A stretch of DNA of 17,821 bases from the NCBI GenBank assembly GCA_029261375.1, contig JAJDBL010000170.1, positions 1-17,821 of the forward strand. The letters run 5' to 3'. The notes beneath the pieces are model-generated. The model ran no database searches, was not told the DNA's origin, and worked only from the letters and a program-made list of their open reading frames with translations. How positions within the stretch are numbered: the stretch's first letter is position 1; each line of letters starts with the position of its first letter. This DNA comes from Nitrospirales bacterium. Lineage in GTDB: Bacteria; Nitrospirota; Nitrospiria; Nitrospirales; UBA2166. Below, piece after piece: positions 6,940 through 14,921 of this stretch. The position numbers and the translations under genes are program-made.

Positions 6940-8676
6940 ATGTACGAATCGTTTTATGGCTTTGAAGAAAAGCCCTTCATGCTGACGCCGGATCCTCGGT
7001 ATCTCTATCTCTCTCGATCACATCGCGACGCCCTCAATCACCTTCGATATGGGTTAACTGAAGGCGAAGGGTTCATTGTGATAGTCGGAGAAGTTGGGGT
7101 CGGCAAGACGATCACCTGCCGCGCACTTCTGGAACAAATTCCAGGCATGATGCAGGCGGCATTTATTGTGAACCCGCTGGTGTCTGAGCTAGAACTGTTA
7201 GAAACCATTTTGGAGGAATGGGGAGCGATCCCTCAAAAGTCAGAAACTACGACGTCGCGAACGATCAAAGACTGCCACGACCTGATCAATCAGCACCTAC
7301 TCGATCTCGCCTCTCGAGGTGAGCGCGGCGTCTTGATCATCGATGAAGCACAAAACTTGTCCTCTACAAACCTCGAGCGCATCCGCCTCTTGTCGAATAT
7401 CGAAACGGAAAGGTCGAAACTGCTTCAGGTCATTCTCGTGGGCCAAGAGGAATTGCTGAAGAAACTCTCCAGCCCGGACCTTGAGCAGCTCAATCAGCGT
7501 ATTTCGGTACGCTATGCGTTGATGTCACTCAACCAGCATGAAGTCGCAGGCTATGTGAATCATCGTCTCAAGATTGCGGGCACAACGACTCAGATCATGT
7601 TCACACCCGACGCGCTCGCTGCAATTTTCGCGTATTCACGAGGACTTCCGCGTCTCATCAACCTCGCGAGCGATCGTGCCCTGTCCGTCGGCTTCGAAGA
7701 ACAAGCGATGACGATCACGCGTCAGATGGTGACACGAGGCATCAAAGGCCTCGAAGGAGCCGGCCGTTCGGTTGCCCCAACACCGTCGACATCCCCACGC
7801 ATCATGGCCACCATATTGGGAATACTCCTCATCGGTGCCGCAATCGCGGCCGACTTCATGCTTCATGGTCCGTTGACGCAACTCATGGCGCCAGTGGACG
7901 AGTCAGTGATAGAGAATCTAACGCCTCTGTCAAGCAGCACGACACCTGAAACACCACAGCTTGTCGAGCCGACGACTCCTTCGATTGCGCTGGAACAGAC
8001 GTTGAAAAAACCCTCTGTTCCAGCCGTCAGCACGAGTGCCTCCTCACCAGACCTCGATAGCCTTGCCCCAACCGTAGGTCTCCAGCCTGAGGAAAACACG
8101 ATCACACCTATGACACCATATTTCATGGCAATGGACACGTTCCCCAAAGCATCAATCGGGCGGGCTCAAGAACTCATCCGTACGCTCATATCCCAGGGCT
8201 ATACAGCTCATCTAGGCACACTCGACAGCTCCACGTCCACAACTCGCTATACCGTCTTTGTGTCTGGCTTTTCGAGTCAAGAAGAGATGGTCAATAGCCT
8301 TGCGACTTTGCAATCCACCAACGCGTTTCCTAGGGCACAGCTTATCTCGACTAACGCCGCCACATCAGTGGCTGCAGTCCTCGCGCCAACCGGTGATTCT
8401 CAACTGGCACCGAACGCGGTTGCACAGATGACCCCATATTTTATCGCGCTGAAGATGTACTCCTCGGCGTCCGTAGAAGAGGCACAGCAACTGATTACCA
8501 CACTAGCCGCGAACGGCTACCTCGGGACTCTCGGCACGTTAGGCACATCCAGCGCTACCACCCGGTATGCCGTCTTTGTCTCTGATTTTTCGAGCCACGC
8601 TGAGATGGTAGCCACTCTTCAGAAATTACGATCCATCGCCATATTTCCGAAAGCACAGCTCATCTCGGTGGAATAA
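6940..8676 (+). CDS. ExeA/GspA-type AAA ATPase with one TM segment and two tandem SPOR-like domains
   Basis: 578 residues. ATG 6940 gives the family start MYESFYGFEEKPF and has TAAGGA 10 bases upstream; an ATG at 6895 lacks both. Residues 1-270 form the ATPase: Walker A GEVGVGKT (50-57), Walker B GVLIIDEAQ (Asp135-Glu136), and a sensor-like VILVGQEEL. A membrane helix follows at about 288-308, then a Pro/Thr/Ser-rich linker (about 320-388). Two 80-residue repeats (about 391-470 and 497-576) share MTPYF, the TTRY-x-VFVS-x-FSS core and an A/PQLIS end, and look like SPOR domains, which bind denuded peptidoglycan in the periplasm. ExeA-type ATPases act on secretin assembly or polysaccharide export across the wall; related ATPases also occur in exopolysaccharide/exosortase loci. 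I infer an envelope-spanning, ATP-driven factor. It is convergent with the O-antigen ligase-like gene. Confidence 0.88.
   Translation: MYESFYGFEEKPFMLTPDPRYLYLSRSHRDALNHLRYGLTEGEGFIVIVGEVGVGKTITCRALLEQIPGMMQAAFIVNPLVSELELLETILEEWGAIPQKSETTTSRTIKDCHDLINQHLLDLASRGERGVLIIDEAQNLSSTNLERIRLLSNIETERSKLLQVILVGQEELLKKLSSPDLEQLNQRISVRYALMSLNQHEVAGYVNHRLKIAGTTTQIMFTPDALAAIFAYSRGLPRLINLASDRALSVGFEEQAMTITRQMVTRGIKGLEGAGRSVAPTPSTSPRIMATILGILLIGAAIAADFMLHGPLTQLMAPVDESVIENLTPLSSSTTPETPQLVEPTTPSIALEQTLKKPSVPAVSTSASSPDLDSLAPTVGLQPEENTITPMTPYFMAMDTFPKASIGRAQELIRTLISQGYTAHLGTLDSSTSTTRYTVFVSGFSSQEEMVNSLATLQSTNAFPRAQLISTNAATSVAAVLAPTGDSQLAPNAVAQMTPYFIALKMYSSASVEEAQQLITTLAANGYLGTLGTLGTSSATTRYAVFVSDFSSHAEMVATLQKLRSIAIFPKAQLISVE
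8110..8673 (+). repeat. Tandem SPOR-like repeats inside the AAA ATPase gene
   Basis: Two copies begin at 8110 and 8428 (318 bases apart), each with 80 codons of alignable sequence without gaps (MTPYF at the start, AQLIS at the end). They are clearly homologous but diverged, so the duplication is not recent. Confidence 0.8.
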
Positions 8677-8764
8677 GGAGTCACGAGTGGAGAGGGGGCT
8701 CAAGAGCATCACGTGCCCCATCAATCACGGTTCCATTCCAGCATCGTCGTCCTCCTTGTTCGTA

Positions 8765-10828
8765 TCAAGGTGAAGCCCATTTCTTGATGACATCATCCGC
8801 CATCTGCATATCACCAATATAACGATACGATGCAGCAATTCTTCCTAATTCGTCGTCTAGATACTGCCCCTCAGGACGTTGCTCACGCATGAGCGCTTCC
8901 ACTTGTCGCCGCTCTGCCTGCAATTGAGACTCTTGGCGCGTCGCGATGAGAATCATCATCAGCTGAATACGCGGCTCAATCCACGTCGGCGAAAGCAATA
9001 CCGCCTCCCGAAGGTGCCCCTCCGCCTCATCGATGTTCTGATCCACCGCGAGAACCCCTGCCAACCCAAGATAAATTTTTGGTCGCATGTGCCCGATCGC
9101 GACGGCAGTACGATAGACCTCGATGGCTTCGCCCACCATTGCGCGATCAATCAGAGCAAGGTCATACAACACCGCGCCTAACGACCATACCGCACGTAGG
9201 TCATGCGGATCACCTACGATCTGCTCTCTGAGTTGGGCTGCGGCCACCTCCAGCAGTTCCCGCTGAAACGAAGGCGCAAGTTCCGTACTTCTGTACACAT
9301 CTTTCGCATAGTTTCCTAGGTGATGACGTAGCTCCTTCCGGTCGAAGATCGGATGCTCCAGCACTTGTCGTATTCGATCGGCTGTGCCGAAGCCACGCAC
9401 GGTTGCCACCGGGGGAACTGCCGCCTTGTACTGCCTGAGATCATTGACAGGAATCAGAGTCCACCGAATGAGAGCAAAGACAACTATGCACGCGAGCAAT
9501 GCGGCAGAGATTTTGATCGCAGGCGAGCTCGCCGTGGAAAGACGATGTACTGATGGAGGCCCCCAAAGAAAGTTGGCGTACCCCACGACCGCGACAAAGG
9601 GAATGGTGGTCACCAAAACCGGAAACGAGAAACAAAGATGCACCGTGTAACCAACCACCAGTCCAAACAAGGCCAATACGGCAATGTGGCGGACATCTTT
9701 GGACCGGTCCTCTGCCACGGCCTGGCGGACACAGGCCCAAGCGACCGTACCGATAAGTCCGAGAAATGCAAGAACCCCGATGGTCCCGGAGGTCACGCCA
9801 AGATCGAGAATCACGTTGTGTGCTCGATCAAACCAATCATCTCCAGGAGGGATTACCGGTTCGAAAAAGGTGTTAAATACGACACCATAGTTGTTTGGGC
9901 CCCACCCGAACACCGGCTTTTCAAGCACGCCTTTGATGGCGATTTTCCACGCTCTCAACCGGTACACCGTATTGGCATCGGAGATGGTGGTCAGCCGTCC
10001 GAAGAGTCCTGAGGCCGTCTTCACGGTATCCCATCGATTTACCGTCCAGATCGTCCACCAGACCACGGTTGTCCCACCAATGGCCAACCCTGCCCACCCC
10101 ATCCGTCTGACAATGACATGGGAAGAACGCATCGCGACACACGTGCCAAACGCGGCGAGGCCAAGAGCAAAACCGAGCAGGCTGGCACGTGTCCCACTGA
10201 GATATAACGCCACCATTTCCACGACGATGACTTGCACGTATAGGACACGAACAAGGCCAGTCGCTTTGAGGACAAGAAACGCTGTGAGAAACACGTGTAT
10301 CAAGAGGTAGCCGCCGACATAGCCGGCGTTGCCAATGGTCGAGATCTGTCGCGTCGCCAGCGTTGGAGACAAGGCCCATTGCCAGATGCTGTGGAGCGCA
10401 ACCGCCACACTGACACCAACCGTGATGCGAAAGAACCACAGCCAATCTTCTTCTTTCGTGAAGACAAGCACCGTCAGCAAGAGAAACATCAACACATGGA
10501 TGGAGTGAAAGAGTCCTTGCATACGTTCGATTCCACCCCACATACTCCACGCGATGTCCACGCTCGCGAGGGTGGACATCGCTAACGCCAGGGTAAACAC
10601 ACCGTATGCGATGACAGGGATTCGAATGACGTCTTTGCCAAGCCAGAGATGGCCACGGACCATTCCGACGAGGCCAATGACCACGAGAACGTCCACGATG
10701 CCGCGAAACAGGAAAGCCTTTGGAGTGACATACGAGTATGGAAGCGCAACGACCACGACCAGCGCTAGGAAGGGGAGTGCATACAGGCCCCATTGAATGA
10801 TGGTCATTTCAAGCGGTCTCTTTTGCAT
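8765..10828 (-). CDS. O-antigen ligase/polymerase family (Wzy_C) membrane protein with C-terminal TPRs
   Basis: 687 residues. ATG 10828 is used; ATG 10807 is also possible, and neither has a strong ribosome site. About ten to eleven hydrophobic helices fill residues 10-460. The Wzy_C/O-antigen ligase signature is seen as WGGIERMQGL (97-106), LSGTRASLLG (210-219), a FGWGPNNYG segment (307-315), and the large periplasmic loop ending in WFDRAHNVILDLG (332-344) with the conserved Arg and His. Residues 480-687 are soluble and helical with TPR-like units, clearest around 545-625. Family members join or polymerise lipid-linked sugars on the periplasmic face; which polysaccharide is handled here cannot be told, and no glycosyltransferase operon is adjacent. 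It faces the SPOR-ATPase gene tail to tail with an 88-base gap that has no strong terminator. Confidence 0.87.
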   Translation of the reverse strand: MQKRPLEMTIIQWGLYALPFLALVVVVALPYSYVTPKAFLFRGIVDVLVVIGLVGMVRGHLWLGKDVIRIPVIAYGVFTLALAMSTLASVDIAWSMWGGIERMQGLFHSIHVLMFLLLTVLVFTKEEDWLWFFRITVGVSVAVALHSIWQWALSPTLATRQISTIGNAGYVGGYLLIHVFLTAFLVLKATGLVRVLYVQVIVVEMVALYLSGTRASLLGFALGLAAFGTCVAMRSSHVIVRRMGWAGLAIGGTTVVWWTIWTVNRWDTVKTASGLFGRLTTISDANTVYRLRAWKIAIKGVLEKPVFGWGPNNYGVVFNTFFEPVIPPGDDWFDRAHNVILDLGVTSGTIGVLAFLGLIGTVAWACVRQAVAEDRSKDVRHIAVLALFGLVVGYTVHLCFSFPVLVTTIPFVAVVGYANFLWGPPSVHRLSTASSPAIKISAALLACIVVFALIRWTLIPVNDLRQYKAAVPPVATVRGFGTADRIRQVLEHPIFDRKELRHHLGNYAKDVYRSTELAPSFQRELLEVAAAQLREQIVGDPHDLRAVWSLGAVLYDLALIDRAMVGEAIEVYRTAVAIGHMRPKIYLGLAGVLAVDQNIDEAEGHLREAVLLSPTWIEPRIQLMMILIATRQESQLQAERRQVEALMREQRPEGQYLDDELGRIAASYRYIGDMQMADDVIKKWASP

Positions 10829-11165
10829 GATTATCCGGCACTGAGAAAAAAGCAGGCGGGCAAAGGGTAGCCAACCCTCCCCCGGCCTCTAAACGTTTAC
10901 AACTGCAACGAATGATCGAACCAGGGTGATGGAATCGTGTCCACTAGCATTCCTAATTTACACGACTAGGCGTCAGTATCAGCACGATAGCGTTGAGGGA
11001 ATCACGATTGACGTCATCCTGTCCAACTCGATCATGCATCGGTAACAATCTACGCCATTTAGGTTTTCCTACTGTCGACCGATAAAGGCGGGAGATGACG
11101 CCGTGCTCTGTCATACAAGCCATAGCCACCACGACTCGAAGCCACTTCGTGTAAACACACACTCA
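10829..11165. other. Non-coding region upstream of O-antigen ligase and HD genes
   Basis: This 337-base gap separates two divergent genes and presumably carries both promoters. A small hairpin, AGGGT-AGCCA-ACCCT, lies at 10864-10878. A minus-strand frame at 10953-11162 shows no recognisable protein. If the HD protein starts at GTG 11103, the gap shortens to 274 bases. I see no RNA gene. Confidence 0.45.
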
Positions 11166-11894
11166 ATGCCCACGCCAAACTACCAGCAAGCCGAACGTTA
11201 CGTCATGGATCGCTTGGAACATGACTTGCCGCCTGAACTGTTTTACCACGGGCTTCATCACACCAAAGATCATGTGGTACCTGATACACAGACGTTAGCC
11301 GCCGCCCAAGGCGTGTGCGGAGAGGAAGCCCTGTTGCTTCAGACAGGCGCACTCTACCATGACATCGGATTCGTCGAACAATACTGGGACAACGAACCTT
11401 TTGGTGCACGCATTGCGGAAGAGACCCTTCCCGCATTCGGGTATACGCCTGGACACATTGAAGTCGTCAAAGGCCTCATTTTAGCCACGCAGTTCCCTCA
11501 GCGTCCCCAGCAACTCTTGGAAGAAATATTGTGTGATGCAGACTTGTATAATCTCGGCGGCGAAGACAGCTTCTGGATCGCAGGCGAACGGTTGATCAGA
11601 GAGCGCATTGCCCATCAACAAGCCATTCCTCATGGCTACCGACTCCCACCTACCCTGTATGCCTGGTATGAACGGCAATGTCGTTTCTTAGAGAACCACT
11701 CCTTTTTCACGACAGCGGCACAACAATCACAGGCGCAAGGAAAAGAGCACAATCTGGAGACGATTAAAACACTCCTCAGAAATCTCGATGCGGATGTCCC
11801 GCGAATACCTGATGATTTTAATGATTCCGGTTCCAAGCGTGACGTACCCCTATTGACAGCCAGCACATCCTTCGATACGATTGCACACAGTTAA
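11166..11894 (+). CDS. HD-domain metal-dependent phosphohydrolase
   Basis: 242 residues from ATG 11166. The H-HD-D metal-binding pattern is complete: FYHGLHHTKDH (His31/His32/His36), ALYHDIGF (His65-Asp66) and ILCDADLYNLG (Asp124 or Asp126). These soluble proteins resemble the catalytic part of (p)ppGpp, nucleotide or cyclic-nucleotide phosphohydrolases; no partner domain tells the substrate. The ATG has no clear ribosome site, whereas GTG 11103 in the same frame has GGGAG 8 bases upstream and would add 21 residues of low-complexity His/Ser-rich sequence. I keep the ATG because family-like sequence begins right after it, but the start is uncertain. It stands alone, divergent from the ligase-like gene and 260 bases before rho. 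Confidence 0.87.
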   Translation: MPTPNYQQAERYVMDRLEHDLPPELFYHGLHHTKDHVVPDTQTLAAAQGVCGEEALLLQTGALYHDIGFVEQYWDNEPFGARIAEETLPAFGYTPGHIEVVKGLILATQFPQRPQQLLEEILCDADLYNLGGEDSFWIAGERLIRERIAHQQAIPHGYRLPPTLYAWYERQCRFLENHSFFTTAAQQSQAQGKEHNLETIKTLLRNLDADVPRIPDDFNDSGSKRDVPLLTASTSFDTIAHS

Positions 11895-11900
11895 CCTAAT

Positions 11901-11920
11901 CAGATCGTTCGATCTGTTTA
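11901..11920 (+). terminator. Possible terminator after the HD-domain gene
   Basis: CAGATCG-TT-CGATCTG forms a 7-base perfect inverted repeat starting 6 bases after the stop codon, followed by only a short TTT. The stem is AT/GC mixed and the T-run weak, so it may be an inefficient terminator or a 3'-end stabilising hairpin. Confidence 0.4.
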
Positions 11921-12154
11921 CTCGTCCGGAGAAATCCTCACACACGATCCCCTTCAGAGATTCCAGACGAACTTCGTCGTCACACCTTCTCACGACGGTT
12001 ACACCAGTCTGATCCCTGAGGACCGAGTACCAATAGAAACATTGTCATGACGCTTTCCCGGCAGAACACACACAGAGCGTGTCTCGTTTTATCAGATGAG
12101 ATGAAGAGTCCGCCCTATGATCAGCTGTAACCGCGGGGGGGAGTAAGGAGAATT

Positions 12155-13402
12155 ATGCATCTTTCCGATCTGAAACGAAAAAGCATCCAGGAGCTGAATG
12201 AGGTTGCCAAGGAACTCCATATTGATGGAGCCGGCGGACTCCGAAAGCAAGAACTCTTGTTTTCGATCCTACAAGCCCAGACGGAGAAGAACGGGGTGAT
12301 TTTCGGTGGAGGGGTCTTAGAGACGCTCCAAGACGGCTTCGGATTTCTTCGTGCTCCGGATTCCAATTATCTTCCCGGGCCTGATGATATCTACATTTCT
12401 CCTTCGCAAATTCGTCGCTTCAACCTCCGAACTGGAGATACGATTTCAGGACAGGTTCGACCCCCAAAAGAAAGCGAACGATATTTTGCGTTATTGAAAG
12501 TTGAGAAAATAAATTTTGATGACCCTGATGTCGCCAAAGATAAAATTCTCTTTGATAATCTGACACCGCTCTATCCAGAGGAACGACTCCAGCTAGAAAA
12601 TGATGCCAAGGACTATAGTATGCGGATGCTTGACCTGACCTCCCCAATCGGGAAGGGCCAACGCGGGTTGATCGTCGCGGCTCCGCGAACAGGCAAAACG
12701 ATGTTACTTCAGGCCATCGCGCGAGCGATCCTGAAAAACCACTCGGATGTCACCCTGATCGTGCTCCTCATCGATGAGCGACCTGAGGAGGTCACCGATT
12801 GGCAGCGCCAGGTGGATGCAGAAGTGGTGAGTTCGACATTTGACGAGCCCGCGCAGCGGCACACGCAAGTCGCTGAGATGGTGTTGGAGAAAGCGAAGCG
12901 CTTGGTCGAACACAAAAAAGACGTCGTGGTCTTGCTCGATAGTCTAACCCGCCTTGCACGCGCGTATAATACGATTGCCCCATCGAGTGGCCGCGTGCTC
13001 TCAGGCGGACTCGACGCAAGCGCACTACAGCGACCCAAACGCTTCTTTGGTGCCGCACGGAATGTTGAGCAAGGCGGGAGTGTGACCATCGTGGCAACCT
13101 CACTCGTTGACACTGGAAGTCGCATGGATGATGTTATTTTTGAGGAATTTAAAGGGACCGGTAATATGGAAGTGCATCTTGATCGACGCTTAGCCGACAA
13201 GCGCATCTTCCCCTCCATTGACATCAATCAGTCAGGGACACGCAAAGAAGAGTTGCTCGTCGACAAGGATAGCTTGAATAAAATGTGGATACTGCGTAAA
13301 GTGCTCCACCCCCTTGGGACGGTCGAAAGCCTTGAGTTTCTCCTCGACAAACTTCAGGGGACCAAGACGAATAAAGAGTTTCTCGAATCAATGAATCGTT
13401 AA
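12155..13402 (+). CDS. rho: Transcription termination factor Rho
   Basis: 415 residues, full length. ATG 12155 has AAGGAG 4 bases upstream. Rho is the hexameric RNA-dependent ATPase/helicase that ends transcription at rut sites. Residues 1-45 form the Rho_N helical part ([19 protein letters not shown]), and about 47-120 the RNA-binding cold-shock-like fold ([18 protein letters not shown]). The RecA-like ATPase has the P-loop APRTGKT (176-182, Lys181 as in E. coli), [16 protein letters not shown], the [16 protein letters not shown]alker B region, and GALDASAL-like SGGLDASAL (R/Q-loop area), then [20 protein letters not shown]. It lacks the long insertion seen in actinobacterial Rho. The 260-base leader is untranslated as far as I can see, which would suit the autogenous attenuation known for rho in other bacteria; this is inference. 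Confidence 0.98.
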   Translation: MHLSDLKRKSIQELNEVAKELHIDGAGGLRKQELLFSILQAQTEKNGVIFGGGVLETLQDGFGFLRAPDSNYLPGPDDIYISPSQIRRFNLRTGDTISGQVRPPKESERYFALLKVEKINFDDPDVAKDKILFDNLTPLYPEERLQLENDAKDYSMRMLDLTSPIGKGQRGLIVAAPRTGKTMLLQAIARAILKNHSDVTLIVLLIDERPEEVTDWQRQVDAEVVSSTFDEPAQRHTQVAEMVLEKAKRLVEHKKDVVVLLDSLTRLARAYNTIAPSSGRVLSGGLDASALQRPKRFFGAARNVEQGGSVTIVATSLVDTGSRMDDVIFEEFKGTGNMEVHLDRRLADKRIFPSIDINQSGTRKEELLVDKDSLNKMWILRKVLHPLGTVESLEFLLDKLQGTKTNKEFLESMNR

Positions 13403-13425
13403 ACCTGTACGAAAGAAGGTTTCTC

Positions 13426-13653
13426 ATGAAAAAAGGCATTCATCCAGAATATCAGTTGGTGACATTCTCCTGCCCTTGCGGTAACTCCTTTCAGACCCGT
13501 TCAACGGGTGGAGATCAGCGCGTTGAGGTCTGTTCGCAATGCCATCCTTTCTTCACCGGCACGCAGAAGATCATCGACACCGAGGGCCGCGTCGAGAAGT
13601 TTCGTAAGAAATACGAGCGCAAAGCTCCTGCCACCGCTTCGAAAGCTAGCTAA
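13426..13653 (+). CDS. rpmE: 50S ribosomal protein L31 (zinc-binding type)
   Basis: 75 residues; ATG 13426 follows AGAAGG closely, 23 bases after the rho stop. L31 sits at the central protuberance and bridges the subunits. It starts MKKGIHPEY as most L31 do, and carries the zinc ligands Cys16, Cys18 (SCPCGNSF), Cys36 and Cys39 (VCSQCHPF), so this is the C+ (zinc-binding) paralogue rather than the zinc-independent ykgM type. [19 protein letters not shown] is the usual C-terminal core. The final Ala/Ser-rich tail is variable. The rho-rpmE pairing is common in bacteria. Confidence 0.98.
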   Translation: MKKGIHPEYQLVTFSCPCGNSFQTRSTGGDQRVEVCSQCHPFFTGTQKIIDTEGRVEKFRKKYERKAPATASKAS

Positions 13654-13677
13654 GCTCCTCACCGTTCGAGCCACGTC

Positions 13678-14754
13678 ATGCCTGAAGTAAAAGAGGCGTT
13701 CCTGCTGAGTCGCCTTGAAGCTGCGGCTTCGCGTTATGACGAGCTGAACCTTCTGCTCACTGATCCATCAATTCTCGCCAAACAAGACCAAGTTCAACAG
13801 ATTAATAAGGAACGTCGGCAACTGATGGAGGCAGCAGAGTTGTGCGTGAAATATCGCGACATCATGAGTCAGGTCAGTGAAGTGACTGAAATACTTGATG
13901 GTCATGGTCTTGATGCTGAGATGAAACGCATGGCAGATGAGGAACTCAAGGAACTCCAAGGGCGGCGTACGCAGCTGGATAGGGAAGCAGCAATACTACT
14001 CAAACCTAAAGACCCTAATGACGAAAAAAATGTATTTGTCGAGATTCGGGCAGGAACTGGCGGGCTTGAGGCAGCGCTCTTCGCTGGAGAGATACTGCGC
14101 ATGTATGCTCGCTATACGGAGAAACTTGGCTGGAAAGGCGAGATCGTTGAAACGAACCAGAGCGATCTTGGAGGGATCAAGGAAGCCACATTCGTGATTG
14201 AACAGAAGGGTGCTTTCAGCCGCTTCAAATTCGAACGGGGGGTCCATCGGGTCCAACGGGTTCCTGTTACAGAAGCGAGCGGACGATTGCACACATCAAC
14301 CGTCACCGTCGCCGTGTTACCGGAGGCTGCGGATGTGGATGTCCAAATCGACCAGAAGGACCTTCGCGTCGATACCTTTTGTTCATCAGGGCCCGGAGGC
14401 CAGGGGGTAAATACGACCTATTCGGCCGTTCGGTTGACCCATATCCCAACCGGCCTTGTGGTAAGCTGCCAAGATGAACGATCCCAGATCAAGAATAAGG
14501 CGACCGCCATGCGTGTACTCCGATCTCGACTGGTCGAGATCGAGCGCGTCAAACAAGACGGAGACATTGCCCAGAACCGTCGATCACAAGTAGGCGCTGG
14601 GGAGCGTAGTGAGAAGGTGCGAACCTATAACTTCCCCCAAAACCGCGTCACAGATCACCGCATCGGACTCTCCCTCCACAGTCTGGACCGCGTCATTCAG
14701 GGCGACCTTGACGAGCTTTTCGACGCCCTAGCCGCCGCCGACATGCCGGAATAG
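13678..14754 (+). CDS. prfA: Peptide chain release factor 1
   Basis: 358 residues, normal for RF1. It recognises UAA and UAG and triggers peptide release. The tripeptide determinant is PVT (196-198), the P-x-T form of RF1 rather than the SPF of RF2; no in-frame programmed frameshift as in RF2 is present. The catalytic loop SGPGGQGVN has GGQ at 240-242. DERSQIKNKATAMRVLRSRL and the RTYNFPQNRVTDHRIGLSLH region are hallmark segments. The N-terminal coiled domain 1 spans about residues 1-100. The start ATG at 13678 lacks a clear ribosome site and lies 24 bases after rpmE, so coupling is possible. prmC, whose product methylates the GGQ glutamine and which often follows prfA, is not the next gene here. 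Confidence 0.98.
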   Translation: MPEVKEAFLLSRLEAAASRYDELNLLLTDPSILAKQDQVQQINKERRQLMEAAELCVKYRDIMSQVSEVTEILDGHGLDAEMKRMADEELKELQGRRTQLDREAAILLKPKDPNDEKNVFVEIRAGTGGLEAALFAGEILRMYARYTEKLGWKGEIVETNQSDLGGIKEATFVIEQKGAFSRFKFERGVHRVQRVPVTEASGRLHTSTVTVAVLPEAADVDVQIDQKDLRVDTFCSSGPGGQGVNTTYSAVRLTHIPTGLVVSCQDERSQIKNKATAMRVLRSRLVEIERVKQDGDIAQNRRSQVGAGERSEKVRTYNFPQNRVTDHRIGLSLHSLDRVIQGDLDELFDALAAADMPE

Positions 14755-14762
14755 CCCAACGG

Positions 14763-14782
14763 ACGCTCGAGAGGCCGAGCGT
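14763..14782 (+). terminator. GC-rich hairpin after prfA
   Basis: ACGCTCG and CGAGCGT form a perfect 7-base stem around an AGAGGC loop, 9 bases past the prfA stop. No T-run follows, so it is not a standard intrinsic terminator; it may stabilise the upstream mRNA end or mark a processing point before murA. Confidence 0.4.
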
Positions 14783-14921
14783 GACCCACAACAACTCGCT
14801 ATAACTGTCCCCCTACCCGAAGCACAATCTCGGGATTTTTCTACGCCTTGCCGTACTTTCCGTGGCTAATCGTACCCTACATACGGTATGATGGCGCCAT
14901 TTGGGATGCGATGGGCTGTAG

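Noticed and set aside
9921..10793. 290-codon minus-strand frame overlapping the ligase-like gene
   Set aside because: Out-of-frame shadow rich in Cys, His, Arg and Trp; the other frame encodes clear membrane helices and Wzy_C motifs.
10953..11162. Minus-strand frame in the gap before the HD gene
   Set aside because: No ribosome site, no family resemblance, and it overlaps the region where the divergent promoters should lie.
12047..12130. 27-codon frame in the rho leader as a leader peptide
   Set aside because: No ribosome binding site before the ATG and no attenuator-like pattern around it.
12709..13227. Long minus-strand frame opposite rho
   Set aside because: Antisense shadow of a highly conserved gene; Ser/Arg-rich translation typical of shadows.
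14849..14892. Promoter for murA using TTGCCG and TATGAT
   Set aside because: The spacing between the two boxes is 32 bases, far outside sigma-70 limits, and no better -35 was found.
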